Shown here: in pieces, positions 17,150-26,478 of the stretch
Numbering within the stretch: the first letter of the stretch is position 1
Layout: each line of letters begins with the position of its first letter
Assembly (NCBI GenBank): GCA_963678095.2
Contig: OY782746.1
Location: forward strand, 124,001-188,000
Direction of reading: 5' to 3'
DNA from: G963678095 sp963678095
GTDB lineage: Bacteria; Bacillota; Negativicutes; Selenomonadales; Selenomonadaceae
DNA: 64,000 nucleotides
The notes under the pieces: model-generated
What the model was told of the DNA's origin: nothing
The model's database searches: none
The model's input: only the letters and a program-made list of their open reading frames with translations
Translations under genes and position numbers: made by a program

Positions 17150-18136
17150 TTATTTTGTGAGCTGTTTGTTTAGGAAATCGCGGCCAAAGACCTTGATTGT
17201 GTAATAAAACCCGATCAAAAATGGTATGTATTCGGCAATAATGCGCCAAAATACGGCAACGATGCCAACAGTTCCAGCCGGCACCAGATCATTAAACAGG
17301 AGAACAAAGCCGCCTTCGGCAATTCCTGAGCCTCCGGGAGTTGGCGAAAAATAGAGCAGCATATTGAGGAAAATCATTCGCCCCATAACCGTATACCAGT
17401 CGGCTTCAACACCCAAACCCAGCAGTAAAAACGGCACAACACTGTAGATGGCAATCAAACTCAATCCTGATTCTATAAAGACCCGCAACATGCTGAGCGG
17501 CGCTGCTGAAAGCAGGACCACAGCCCCCTTGATATCACGATAGAAGGCCAAAATGATTTTTCGCCGCCGCCGCACAAGCCGGCGGCTGAGTTTAATCACA
17601 AAAAAATCAAGAAAATTTGTTTTAAAGGCCCAAATAATCAGTACAATACCAAGAAAAGCTGTAAAAGAAATTCCCATCAGTGTCTGATCGGATATCCCCG
17701 GTAAAATGCCGGTATCATGCAGGAAAATAAATGGCATGCACAACACAAGAAACAGTATGGAAACCAATGTCCGGACAATCACCAGGACGGTGGCTTTACC
17801 GGTAGGAACACCAGCATGGCGCAAAAAGATCAGCTGTGCCACGGCGCCCCCGGTAGCCCCTGGCGTCAATAACGCCAAAAAATAATTGCCGAATACAACT
17901 TGTACAGCCTGCGTCAAGGAGATATGCTCATTTGATATCTTCACCAGGTGCATCAGACGCGTCCCATCTAAAATGAGTCCGATGATGACGAATAGGACGG
18001 CTAGAATTACGGACCAGGATTTAAACGCCGTCAAATTGCTCAGGGTATTCATATCAACGGTAAAATAGATGACGCCGCCGGAGATCAAGAGCACCAGGAC
18101 AATCAACACGACAAATCGTTTATAAAATTTATTCAT
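17150..18136 (-). CDS. PF03706 (lysylphosphatidylglycerol synthase TM region) membrane protein
   Basis: The 328-residue protein has seven or eight membrane helices and the family motifs ALLTPGATGGAVAQL (near residue 92) and SPTPGGSGIAEGGF (near residue 263). The family includes the flippase half of MprF and the AglD/YbhN group. This protein has only the membrane half and lacks the aminoacyl transferase domain, so it is probably a lipid or lipid-linked substrate flippase or partner rather than a complete MprF. It overlaps the upstream deacetylase gene by eight bases and is followed 26 bases later by the ArnT-like gene. The ATG at 18136 follows AAGGAG. Confidence 0.85.
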   Translation of the reverse strand: MNKFYKRFVVLIVLVLLISGGVIYFTVDMNTLSNLTAFKSWSVILAVLFVIIGLILDGTRLMHLVKISNEHISLTQAVQVVFGNYFLALLTPGATGGAVAQLIFLRHAGVPTGKATVLVIVRTLVSILFLVLCMPFIFLHDTGILPGISDQTLMGISFTAFLGIVLIIWAFKTNFLDFFVIKLSRRLVRRRRKIILAFYRDIKGAVVLLSAAPLSMLRVFIESGLSLIAIYSVVPFLLLGLGVEADWYTVMGRMIFLNMLLYFSPTPGGSGIAEGGFVLLFNDLVPAGTVGIVAVFWRIIAEYIPFLIGFYYTIKVFGRDFLNKQLTK

Positions 18137-18983
18137 GCGATAACTCCTTAAATGAAATCAGATTCACATGATTTTCCTTGATCCAGTTTAAAATTTCAGT
18201 CGAGGTCACGGCCTGAAATTCTTCTTCCCAATGATACGGCCAGCCGTATTGCCTTTGCAAAAGAGCGTTATCTCGTCCCGGATGGATCATGATTTCTGAG
18301 GTCCCTGTTGGCAGTGCTTCAAGAATGCCCCGTAAAAAACATTCCTGCATATTCCCGCCAGCTACCATGCCGAAAAAGAAGTCCGGGGTGTATATCCCCT
18401 GCCTTCTGGCTCGAAACCGGGCAATTTCGGCCAATGCCGTCAGCCCGCATTTTGCGACCTTTCGCCCCCAGGGTGCCGGAAAATTGCCGGAAAAGCCACA
18501 GGCTTCCGCTGGCAGGCGCATCTTGTTGATACCATTTTCCCTTGCCAGTTCAAGGCATATGGTGAAAATTTGGGGTAGAACATGAAGATGCTGATGACTG
18601 TCAATATGTGTTGGCACAATGCCCCAGGATTGTATCCGTTTGAGCTGGGCTTCGCATTCACGCCGCACTTCCAGCAAGGAAATTTTCCCCGCGATATATT
18701 TTTTGATAAATACCATATGGTCAGCCCAAAAACAGCCATTTTCATCGACCAGAGAAGGGACCTCCTCCGGGGGCAGTACCGGACGCTCTGCTACCAGTGT
18801 CAGGTGAACACCAACCCCAAGGGTTGGTACCGCCAGGGCAGCAGCAGCTGCTGCTTCGCCGGCCTGACCGGAAGCCATTAGTGAGGTACTGGTGATGCAG
18901 CCATCTTTATGTCCGGCAATAATTGCCTCGTTTACTGATACGTGCAGGCCGAAATCATCGGCATTTATAATTAAGTTTCTCAA
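18129..18983 (-). CDS. YdjC/ChbG-family carbohydrate deacetylase
   Basis: This 284-residue protein has the YdjC-fold metal-site motifs: INADDFGLH at the N-terminus, GVGVHLTL near residue 55 and HIDSHQHLH near residue 123. Members (ChbG, HpnK) deacetylate N-acetylated sugars or lipid-linked sugars. I favour the TTG at 18983, nine bases after GAGG, because family members begin right at the INADDFG strand; an alternative TTG at 18998 overlaps the folE2 stop. Co-translation with the following membrane protein and ArnT-like transferase suggests it prepares an amino sugar for transfer, which is inference. Confidence 0.86.
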   Translation of the reverse strand: MRNLIINADDFGLHVSVNEAIIAGHKDGCITSTSLMASGQAGEAAAAAALAVPTLGVGVHLTLVAERPVLPPEEVPSLVDENGCFWADHMVFIKKYIAGKISLLEVRRECEAQLKRIQSWGIVPTHIDSHQHLHVLPQIFTICLELARENGINKMRLPAEACGFSGNFPAPWGRKVAKCGLTALAEIARFRARRQGIYTPDFFFGMVAGGNMQECFLRGILEALPTGTSEIMIHPGRDNALLQRQYGWPYHWEEEFQAVTSTEILNWIKENHVNLISFKELSHE

Positions 18984-18994
18984 AGTTTTCAGCC

Positions 18995-19786
18995 TCAATG
19001 TTCCACAAATTCGACATGACTTGCATAAGCACTATGATTGTGGATGGATTCGTAATTTTCACATTCAATCGAAAACCAGTTGATCTTTTCAATTTTACGC
19101 AGAGCCAAAACAAGATCACGCAAAATGTCTTCAACGAATTTTGGGTTCTCGTAAGCTGTTTCCGTAACATATTTTTCATCATCACGTTTGAGCAGCGGAT
19201 AAATCGGACAAGAGCCCTGTGCCTCCATCATGGCCGCAAGATCTTCAATGTAGATATCACCCGCATCTTCTTCATATTGAATCAGAACTTTCATCAGACC
19301 ACGCTGATTGTGGGCACCATATTTTGATATCTCTTTGCTACAGGGGCACAATGAAGTGAAGGGTACATTTACGCCCAGCGTAAATGTCATTTTTTCACCG
19401 GCGGCTTTTTCTGCAGTAAAGGAACAATCCAGGTCAAGCACGGACTTACGCTTGCTGACCGGAGCCGTTTTGTCAATAAAATACTTGAAATCAATTTTGA
19501 GATGTGCAGACTGAGCGTCAAGCTTGCCGAGCGCATCGTCAAGGATCCGGTTCATTTCCGGCTGGCTGATCGGCTGCTTATTCCAGTCGCTGAGAATTTC
19601 CAAAAAACGGCTCATATGTGTGCCCTTGTATTCCATTGGCAAATCAACGGTAAATTTTATCTTTGCCAGCACCTGTTGAAAGGCTCCGTCTTTTGTTTTT
19701 ATTAAAAACGGCAGATGCGCATCATTAATTCCGACTTTTTGGATGGCAATCCCGCGTTTATCTTTACTGCTTTGGATGTCTTTCAA
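18995..19786 (-). CDS. folE2: GTP cyclohydrolase I, type IB
   Basis: FolE2 converts GTP to 7,8-dihydroneopterin triphosphate, the entry point for folate and for queuosine. The 263-residue protein has the family motif with the metal-binding cysteine, NVPFTSLCPCSKEIS, near residue 140, and a conserved EAQGSCPIYPLLKR segment near residue 189. The TTG at 19786 has AGGAGG seven bases upstream; the ATG at 19792 is almost on top of that site. It lies directly after queC, which suggests a role in 7-deazaguanine synthesis; queD and queE are not in the window. Confidence 0.93.
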   Translation of the reverse strand: MKDIQSSKDKRGIAIQKVGINDAHLPFLIKTKDGAFQQVLAKIKFTVDLPMEYKGTHMSRFLEILSDWNKQPISQPEMNRILDDALGKLDAQSAHLKIDFKYFIDKTAPVSKRKSVLDLDCSFTAEKAAGEKMTFTLGVNVPFTSLCPCSKEISKYGAHNQRGLMKVLIQYEEDAGDIYIEDLAAMMEAQGSCPIYPLLKRDDEKYVTETAYENPKFVEDILRDLVLALRKIEKINWFSIECENYESIHNHSAYASHVEFVEH

Positions 19787-19801
19787 AACCATTCCTCCTC
19801 T

Positions 19802-20470
19802 TTAAAGGTAGGCTACAGGATCTTTGATCCCTGCCTCGGCAAACCCCTTCAGCCGCAGCTGGCAGCTGTCACAGGTACCGCAGGCTTTTTCGCCGCCATT
19901 ATAGCAGCTGTGTGTGTATTCAAGCGGGGCGTTTAATTCCGTTCCTAATAGTACAATATCTTTTTTTGACAGCTTCTGCAACGGGGTTATGACTTTTATC
20001 TGCCGATGATCCGCGGCTGTTGCCTTTGTTGCATAATCTGCTAAATCCTGAAATTTTTGAATGAATTCCGGCCGGCAATCGGGATATCCCGAATAATCAA
20101 CGGCGTTGACGCCAATATAAAGCGCATCTGCTCCGACAACTTCGGCATAACCAAGTGCATAGCTGAGAAATATCAGGTTTCGTGCCGGCACATAGGTAAC
20201 GGGGATATCTGCCCGCTCTGTGTCGCCTTCCGGCACGGCAATTGTGGCATCGGTCAGAGCTGATCCGCCAATTTCATTCATATTGGTATCAATAATCAGA
20301 TGTTTTTTTACATTATAATATGCTGCGACTTTTTTTGCACATTCGAGTTCAATGCTGTGCCGCTGATGATAATTAAAACTTATTGGATAAACATCCAGAC
20401 CCTTGCTTTTAGCAACGGCCATACAGACGGTTGAATCGAGCCCGCCGGAAAGTAAAACGACTGCTTTCAT
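19802..20470 (-). CDS. queC: 7-cyano-7-deazaguanine (preQ0) synthase
   Basis: QueC converts carboxydeazaguanine to preQ0 with ATP and ammonia, on the way to queuosine in tRNA. The 222-residue protein has the PP-loop SGGLDSTV at residues 8-15 and a zinc site with cysteines in CYNGGEKACGTCDSC near residues 190-205. The ATG at 20470 follows GGAGG. It lies 28 bases after rpe with no terminator between, so it probably extends the long rlmN-rpe transcript. No preQ1 riboswitch fits in the gap. Confidence 0.94.
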   Translation of the reverse strand: MKAVVLLSGGLDSTVCMAVAKSKGLDVYPISFNYHQRHSIELECAKKVAAYYNVKKHLIIDTNMNEIGGSALTDATIAVPEGDTERADIPVTYVPARNLIFLSYALGYAEVVGADALYIGVNAVDYSGYPDCRPEFIQKFQDLADYATKATAADHRQIKVITPLQKLSKKDIVLLGTELNAPLEYTHSCYNGGEKACGTCDSCQLRLKGFAEAGIKDPVAYL

Positions 20471-20497
20471 TATAAATTCCTCCCCAAAATAGCAACT

Positions 20498-21142
20498 TTA
20501 TCCGCGTAAAGCAGTAATCACTGCTGCCGGATCTTCCGCACCATAAACTGCCGAACCGGCAACAAGAATATTTGCTCCAGCCGCAATGACAAGTTTTGCG
20601 GTGTCAGCGTTTATTCCGCCATCGACTTGAATGTCAACGTTAAAGTCGTTGCCGTCAATAATCGCCCGCAACCGCTCAATTTTATCGAGTACGGATGGAA
20701 TAAATTTCTGTCCGCCAAAGCCAGGATTCACTGTCATAAGTAAAACCATATCGAGGTCTGGCAAAATTTCTTCGATAACCGATAAAGAGGTTCCTGGATT
20801 CAATGCCACAGCAGCCTTGGCTCCACCAGCTTTAATTGTCTGGACGATACGGTGCATATGCTTTGCCGTTTCGGCATGAAAACAAATGAGATCAGCCCCA
20901 GCCTCTAAAAAAGGCGTAATCTGGTTTTCCGGCTGTTCAACCATCAAGTGCACATCAAAGACAGCTGTTGTCTTCTTGCGCAGTGCTGCTACGACTGGTG
21001 AGCCAAATGTTATATTCGGCACAAACTGTCCGTCCATGATGTCAAGATGGATGTAATCGGCTCCCGCATCTGTAACTTTCTTTATTTCGTCTGCCAGATA
21101 GGCAAAATCCGCCGATAAAATGGATGGTGCTATTTTTATCAT
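20498..21142 (-). CDS. rpe: Ribulose-phosphate 3-epimerase
   Basis: Rpe interconverts ribulose 5-phosphate and xylulose 5-phosphate in the pentose phosphate pathway. The 214-residue TIM barrel has the conserved HLDIMDGQFVPN near residue 33, VHLMVEQP near residue 65 and VDGGIN near residue 175. It is the last member of the conserved prpC-prkC-rsgA-rpe order of Firmicutes. It follows rsgA by three bases, consistent with one transcript. Confidence 0.95.
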   Translation of the reverse strand: MIKIAPSILSADFAYLADEIKKVTDAGADYIHLDIMDGQFVPNITFGSPVVAALRKKTTAVFDVHLMVEQPENQITPFLEAGADLICFHAETAKHMHRIVQTIKAGGAKAAVALNPGTSLSVIEEILPDLDMVLLMTVNPGFGGQKFIPSVLDKIERLRAIIDGNDFNVDIQVDGGINADTAKLVIAAGANILVAGSAVYGAEDPAAVITALRG

Positions 21143-21145
21143 AAA

Positions 21146-22024
21146 TTAAAATCCCCTTTTAATGTTTTGTATCTCGCCCAATATATTCAGATAAGCACTG
21201 TAGCGGTCAGCTGAAATCGTACCAGCTGCCACAGCATCTTTTATAGCACATTGTGGCTCGTGATCATGGCTGCAGCTACTGTACTTACACTGACCGAGAA
21301 AAGGTCGGAATTCAACAAAGCAGGCCGCCAGGTTTGTTTGGTCAATATGCGTGAACTCCGTAGCACTAAAGCCCGGGGTATCCACCACAAAGCCACCGCC
21401 GACAAATGGCATCAGCTGAGCCAGCCGCGTCGTATGTTTGCCGCGCTTGATTTTTTCACTGATAGAGCCCGTGGCTAAATTTAGGTTATTATCAAGTGCG
21501 TTGAGCAGCGTTGATTTTCCCACCCCGGAGGGGCCGGCAAAAACAGAAATTTTGTCAGTCAGCGCTGCCCGCAGTTCATCAAGGCCAGCGTTTTCTCCGG
21601 CAGAAACAAATAAGACCTTATATCCCATCTGCTGGTAAGGTGCCAGCAGCGATCTAATAGCTGTCATATCAGCGATATCTATCTTATTTATGCAGATCAG
21701 GATATTTTGCAGTCCTGAATCCTCGGCCAGAACCAAAAAACGATCCAAGAGCAGCGGATGCAGATCCGGCTGGGCGCCGGCAAAGGTCAGGACCACCTGG
21801 TCGACATTTGCCACCAGAGGACGCGTAAGCACACTGTGACGCGGCAAAACCTCTTCAATTATACCCGTTTCAGCAGCAAGCTGTTCAAAACGAACCCGGT
21901 CCCCCACTGTAATGGAATACCGATCTTTTTTAAAACGGCCGCGCAGCTTACAGACAAAAACCGTCTCTTCCTGCTGAATATAATAATAACTGTTTAAAGT
22001 TTTAATTACAATTCCTTCTAGCAA
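21146..22024 (-). CDS. rsgA: Ribosome small-subunit-dependent GTPase
   Basis: RsgA is a circularly permuted GTPase that checks late 30S subunit maturation. The 292-residue protein has an OB fold at the N-terminus, the P-loop GPSGVGKSTLLN near residue 168, G3 DTPGFS, and a C-terminal zinc site with cysteines and histidine in CKYSSCSHDHEPQC near residue 245. The start is TTG at 22024 with AAAGGAGG seven bases upstream. The frame stays open some 60 codons upstream inside the leader and end of prkC, and that part is not coding. Confidence 0.94.
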   Translation of the reverse strand: MLEGIVIKTLNSYYYIQQEETVFVCKLRGRFKKDRYSITVGDRVRFEQLAAETGIIEEVLPRHSVLTRPLVANVDQVVLTFAGAQPDLHPLLLDRFLVLAEDSGLQNILICINKIDIADMTAIRSLLAPYQQMGYKVLFVSAGENAGLDELRAALTDKISVFAGPSGVGKSTLLNALDNNLNLATGSISEKIKRGKHTTRLAQLMPFVGGGFVVDTPGFSATEFTHIDQTNLAACFVEFRPFLGQCKYSSCSHDHEPQCAIKDAVAAGTISADRYSAYLNILGEIQNIKRGF

Positions 22025-22052
22025 GACGGTTCCTCCTTTATCGTAGCTATTT

Positions 22053-23819
22053 TCAGTGCGTATCTTTTTGCACATCATCTTGTTTTGTGTTTTTGTCAAT
22101 TTCTTTACCTGTTGTCTTGGCACTATTTTTTGCCGTATTTTTTTCTGCGGATTTTTCCTGTTTCGCGACAGTAAAGGCAATGCTGCTGCCTTCATCGGTC
22201 TCAGATCCACCAACTGGATTCTGGCTCAGTATTGTACCAGCGGCCTTGGTACTCTCTACTTCTGTCACGGTACCAACCCGCAGATTCAAGCTTTTTAATT
22301 GGTTTTCTACGGAACCGATCGTGCTGCCAGTAAAATCAGGCACCAATGTCTGTTTCGTCTTTTTCCCCTTGCTGACAACGATATTCACCATCTGCCCTTT
22401 GGCGATTTGGGAACCAGCCCGTGGATCTTGCGCAATCACATTGCCGGCAGGATCATCAGAGAAGTCCTCTTCGATTTTCCCCAGCTTTAACCCAAGTTTT
22501 TTCAATTTCTCCTCAGCACTGGCCTTCGATATGCCACGTAAATCAGGCATTTCAATTGCTTCGCCGCCTTTACTGATATAAATGGTAACAAGCCGTTGTT
22601 CCTTTACCGTTGATCCGGCTTCTGGTGTCTGCGAAACGACTTTTCCTTCGGGGACAGTAGCATCATAAGCTTCAGCAAGTTTCACCCGCAGGTTTTTATC
22701 TTCCAATGTTTTCTTAGCTACATCAGCCGTCTTGCCAACAACATCCGGCACGACCACGGTCGTTGTGCTCCAGAACTCGCCATACGCCAAAAATGCCCCG
22801 GTAAAAAAGCCCAGCAGCAAAATAACTGCCAATCCTAAAACGAATTTTTTTGACTTTTTTTCACCAGTACCTGTACTCTTGCGTGTATCGGCTAAACGCC
22901 GGCTGCTATAGGCAGTTGCATCATTGCTGTCGCCTACACGCGGCAAAACCTGGGTGGCAAAAGGATCCTCAACCGCCGCCGCAAGTTTTTGCCCGCTGCG
23001 TAGCAGGGATCGCTCCGCTTGCTGGATATCGCGAATCATTTCAGTACTGCTAAAGCGATTTTCCGGATTTTTTTCCATGGCATTGAGCACAATCGCCTCG
23101 ACTACCGGCGGAATTTCCGGATTCAGTTTGCGGACAGAGGGAGCTTCCTCCTGTAAATGCTTAAGGGCAATACCAACCGGAGTTTCACCGGTAAACGGCA
23201 GACTGCCAGTCAGCATTTCATACAAAACCACCCCAAGTGAATAGACATCCGACTTAGGGCTGATTGCACTTCCCTTGGCCTGTTCCGGCGAAAAATAATG
23301 AACCGATCCGACAACCGTGCCACTGTAAGTCATTGTCGACGAGGTTACTGCCCGAGCAATCCCAAAATCAGCAACTTTTACCCGATTGGCATCCGTTACG
23401 AGAATATTATGTGGTTTGATATCGCAATGCACAAGATTGTTTGCATGTGCATGCTCAAGACCTTCGGCAATTTCACGTGTAATGCGCAGGGATTCCCCGA
23501 TTGACAAATGTCCTTCGCGCTGAATTCGTTCCTTTAATGTCTCTCCGGCCACATATTCCATGACGATATAATGCCGGTTATTTTCCTGTCCAACATCGTA
23601 TATATTGACAATATTCGGATGCGAAAGCTTCGCTGCGCCTTGTGCTTCACGACGAAATTTTTCAATAAATTCTTCATCATTGGCAAATTGCGCATGAAGA
23701 ATCTTGACCGCGACATAGCGGTCAAGCAGCTGGTCGTGCGCACGGTAAACATCTGCCATGCCACCGCCGCCGATATGTTCTACCAGCTCATAGCGATGGT
23801 CCAAAATATGATGGATCAT
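22053..23819 (-). CDS. prkC: Serine/threonine protein kinase with three PASTA domains
   Basis: This 588-residue protein has a cytoplasmic kinase domain (about residues 10-270), one membrane helix near residue 330 and three extracellular PASTA repeats (about 355-420, 424-490 and 494-560). PASTA domains sense peptidoglycan fragments, so PrkC/StkP couples cell-wall state to growth and spore germination. Motifs: GGGGMADVY glycine loop, VAVKI lysine and ADFGIA. The catalytic loop reads HCDIKPHN, with C where most active kinases have R. The C-terminus is a lysine- and threonine-rich tail. It is encoded between its class B PBP and rsgA. Confidence 0.95.
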   Translation of the reverse strand: MIHHILDHRYELVEHIGGGGMADVYRAHDQLLDRYVAVKILHAQFANDEEFIEKFRREAQGAAKLSHPNIVNIYDVGQENNRHYIVMEYVAGETLKERIQREGHLSIGESLRITREIAEGLEHAHANNLVHCDIKPHNILVTDANRVKVADFGIARAVTSSTMTYSGTVVGSVHYFSPEQAKGSAISPKSDVYSLGVVLYEMLTGSLPFTGETPVGIALKHLQEEAPSVRKLNPEIPPVVEAIVLNAMEKNPENRFSSTEMIRDIQQAERSLLRSGQKLAAAVEDPFATQVLPRVGDSNDATAYSSRRLADTRKSTGTGEKKSKKFVLGLAVILLLGFFTGAFLAYGEFWSTTTVVVPDVVGKTADVAKKTLEDKNLRVKLAEAYDATVPEGKVVSQTPEAGSTVKEQRLVTIYISKGGEAIEMPDLRGISKASAEEKLKKLGLKLGKIEEDFSDDPAGNVIAQDPRAGSQIAKGQMVNIVVSKGKKTKQTLVPDFTGSTIGSVENQLKSLNLRVGTVTEVESTKAAGTILSQNPVGGSETDEGSSIAFTVAKQEKSAEKNTAKNSAKTTGKEIDKNTKQDDVQKDTH

Positions 23820-25237
23820 GGAGCAACCCCCTCTGTATCTAAAATATTCATGATAATCTGTCTGGCGATTGGTGCGGCTTCCACACCCCCGCCGCCGCTG
23901 TTTTCGACAATAACGGCAAATGCAATATTATGCTTGGGTAAAGGTGCTGAGCCGATAAACCAGGCATGATCCTCGCCACCGGAATTTTCAGCAGTCCCTG
24001 TCTTACCAGCAACTTCAATGCCTGACACGGCTGCACTGTGGCCAGTACCTTCCTTTACGACATTACGCATATAGCTGAGTATAAGCCCGGCCTGCTCCGG
24101 AGTTGTAGCTTCCAGCCACTTACTTGGTGTTGCTTTTTTTATCGTGAATCCTCCAGGAGACAACACCTCCTGAATGAGATATGGCTTCATGATGACCCCA
24201 TGATTGGCAAATGCAGCTGCCAGCATAGCCATGCGCAACGGCGTTACCAGTAGGGATCCTTGTCCGATACCGATCTGACTGATCTCACCATCATTGAGCT
24301 GTTTGAATGCCGGCAAATGCAGCGAGGCTTCTTCCATATCATTATTGAGTTCCTTGGTAAAACCAAAGCGTTCAAAGCTTGCCTGTAGCTTATCTGCGCC
24401 AAGCCGCAGGGCCAGTGTGCCAAAAGTCGTATTGCAGGAAACGGTCAGAGCCTCTTTCAAATCAACCTGCCCGTGAACCTCATTGTGGCTTTCATACATC
24501 GTATAATTGCCAACCTTTAAATATCCGGGACAAGAAAAGGTTTCCGTCTGCGTTACCACCTTTTCTTTCAAGGCAGCATCTGCAATCAGAACCTTAAACG
24601 TCGATCCTGGCGGGTAAAGGCCCTGTGCTCCGCGATTGAGCAGCGGACTTCCCTCCTGTTGGCGCAGCGACTCCCAGTCTTTTTCCACTGTATTGGGGTC
24701 AAAAGTTGGCCGACTGACCATCGCCAGTACAGCGCCTGTTCCTGCATCCAGCACAACCACAGCCCCGCGCCGATTGCCCAGCGCCTTATATGCTGCTTTT
24801 TGCACTTCGGCATCAACGGTAAGCTTTACCTGGTTGCCACTATCAGCGGCAAAGAGCTGGGCAATCGGCCCAAACTTATGCCAAAAATTATTTTGCCCGG
24901 AAAGATCGGCATTAGCACTGCCTTCAATGCCAGCATTGCCAATCGTCTTGCCGATATAGCCGCTGACAGGTGCCAACACGGCGCCATAAGGATAGGTTCG
25001 CTCGGTAGATTCTCCATTTTTTTGCGAAAAAGCAATTTTCCTGTTGTTCGCGTCAAGAATATTCCCGCGCAGGACCTGCATCTGTCCATCTGCACTGCGA
25101 TGATTCAACGGATTAGCCGCAAGCTCCTCACCAGTTATAGCCTGCAAATATGTTATATAGACAATTAAAATGAGAAACAACAGCAGTAAGAACCGCGCGC
25201 TTCGAAATATATATGTTTTCATGTTTCGCTTATCCAT
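23816..25237 (-). CDS. pbpA: Class B penicillin-binding protein (peptidoglycan transpeptidase)
   Basis: This 473-residue transpeptidase has one N-terminal membrane helix (about residues 9-31), a short dimerisation region and a catalytic domain with STFK (near residue 212), SCN (near 267) and KTGT (near 412). It crosslinks peptidoglycan and works with the RodA-type glycosyltransferase encoded just upstream (eight-base overlap). The ATG at 25237 follows AAAGGAG. The length fits the PbpA/FtsI-like proteins found in PASTA-kinase operons; whether it serves elongation or division cannot be settled from sequence. Confidence 0.93.
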   Translation of the reverse strand: MDKRNMKTYIFRSARFLLLLFLILIVYITYLQAITGEELAANPLNHRSADGQMQVLRGNILDANNRKIAFSQKNGESTERTYPYGAVLAPVSGYIGKTIGNAGIEGSANADLSGQNNFWHKFGPIAQLFAADSGNQVKLTVDAEVQKAAYKALGNRRGAVVVLDAGTGAVLAMVSRPTFDPNTVEKDWESLRQQEGSPLLNRGAQGLYPPGSTFKVLIADAALKEKVVTQTETFSCPGYLKVGNYTMYESHNEVHGQVDLKEALTVSCNTTFGTLALRLGADKLQASFERFGFTKELNNDMEEASLHLPAFKQLNDGEISQIGIGQGSLLVTPLRMAMLAAAFANHGVIMKPYLIQEVLSPGGFTIKKATPSKWLEATTPEQAGLILSYMRNVVKEGTGHSAAVSGIEVAGKTGTAENSGGEDHAWFIGSAPLPKHNIAFAVIVENSGGGGVEAAPIARQIIMNILDTEGVAP

Positions 25238-26477
25238 TGCTATTCTCCTTTACGGACAATACAAACAGTAAGCCCAAAATAATAAAACTTGATACCATAG
25301 AACTGCCACCATAGCTGATAAAGGGCAAGGTAATGCCGGTAAGCGGCAACAATTTCGTGACCCCAGCCATAATAATAAATACCTGCAGAGCCAAACTAAC
25401 AGCAAGGCCAGCAGACAATAGCATCTCCATTTCATTGCGACAGGCCAGTGACAGTTTAAAACTGCGATAAAAAAATAACATATAGGCGCCAATAACGGCC
25501 AGTGCCCCCAGCAGGCCCAGCTCTTCACCAATTGCTGAAAATATAAAATCGGTATGAACCTCAGGAATCAGCCCCGGCTGACCATGGGCAAAGCCCGTGC
25601 CAAAAATACCGCCGGAGCCAAAAGCAAACAGTGATTGAACGATCTGATATGCCGGTCCAGTCGGATCCGCCCAGGGATGCAGCCATATCGCTACCCGAAC
25701 TCTGACATGATGGAACAGGTAATAGCTGATTGTCGAGGATATGGCAAAAAAAATCAAAGCCAAAAATACATAGGATTTATTGCCGGTTGCCATATAGGTC
25801 ATAAAAAGGGCAATGCCAAAAAATAGCAGCGCCGAGCCTAAGTCTTTTTGCACGACAAACATCAAAACAGCCAATCCCCAGATAACGACTAGTGGAGCAA
25901 TAAAGCGCAGCGGGGGTAACCGAAGGAAGAACAGCTGCTTATTGGGAAGCGATAAAACATTGCGGTGATCAACCAGATAAGCTGCCAAGAATAAGATAAT
26001 CAGTAACTTGGCAAATTCCGACGGCTGTACCTGCACGGAACCAATAACAATCCAATTGAGACTGCCGCCAATTTCTGTTCCCAGCAGCAGTGTGGAACAC
26101 AGTGAAATCACGCTGCAAAGGCCGATCAGGTATTGATATTTTACCATTTCGCGGATGTTTTTAGCAAAATGAAGCACAAATAAAAACACGCCTAGGCCGA
26201 TCAGCACCCAGCGCAGCTGCGGGATAAACAGTACTGGCTTCAGCCGGTAAATCATAATCAGCCCCAAATCAGCAAAGAACATCGCCAACAGAAACAGACT
26301 GTGATCGGCTGTTTTGTATTTTTTTCCTAACCAAAAATGAATCAGCAGGGGCAATAAAACAACCGCCAAAATCCATGGATAGGCACTATAATCCAGCTGT
26401 GGGTATTTTTTCAAATCAATAATGGCTGTACCAAATAAAAGCAGCAGCCCCGGAAGTATGGTTGCTTTAAAATTCAT
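25230..26477 (-). CDS. rodA: SEDS-family peptidoglycan glycosyltransferase (RodA/FtsW)
   Basis: This 415-residue protein has about ten membrane helices and the SEDS motifs QPSEFAKL near residue 155 and SYGGSSM near residue 392. SEDS proteins polymerise lipid II together with a class B PBP; the partner is encoded directly downstream. I chose ATG 26477, which follows AGAG at nine bases and lies just after the prpC stop; the open frame extends further inside prpC. RodA is favoured over FtsW by the operon type (fhaA-fhaB-pp2c-rodA-pbpA-kinase), not by a diagnostic residue. Confidence 0.88.
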   Translation of the reverse strand: MNFKATILPGLLLLFGTAIIDLKKYPQLDYSAYPWILAVVLLPLLIHFWLGKKYKTADHSLFLLAMFFADLGLIMIYRLKPVLFIPQLRWVLIGLGVFLFVLHFAKNIREMVKYQYLIGLCSVISLCSTLLLGTEIGGSLNWIVIGSVQVQPSEFAKLLIILFLAAYLVDHRNVLSLPNKQLFFLRLPPLRFIAPLVVIWGLAVLMFVVQKDLGSALLFFGIALFMTYMATGNKSYVFLALIFFAISSTISYYLFHHVRVRVAIWLHPWADPTGPAYQIVQSLFAFGSGGIFGTGFAHGQPGLIPEVHTDFIFSAIGEELGLLGALAVIGAYMLFFYRSFKLSLACRNEMEMLLSAGLAVSLALQVFIIMAGVTKLLPLTGITLPFISYGGSSMVSSFIILGLLFVLSVKENSNG

Positions 26478-26478
26478 A

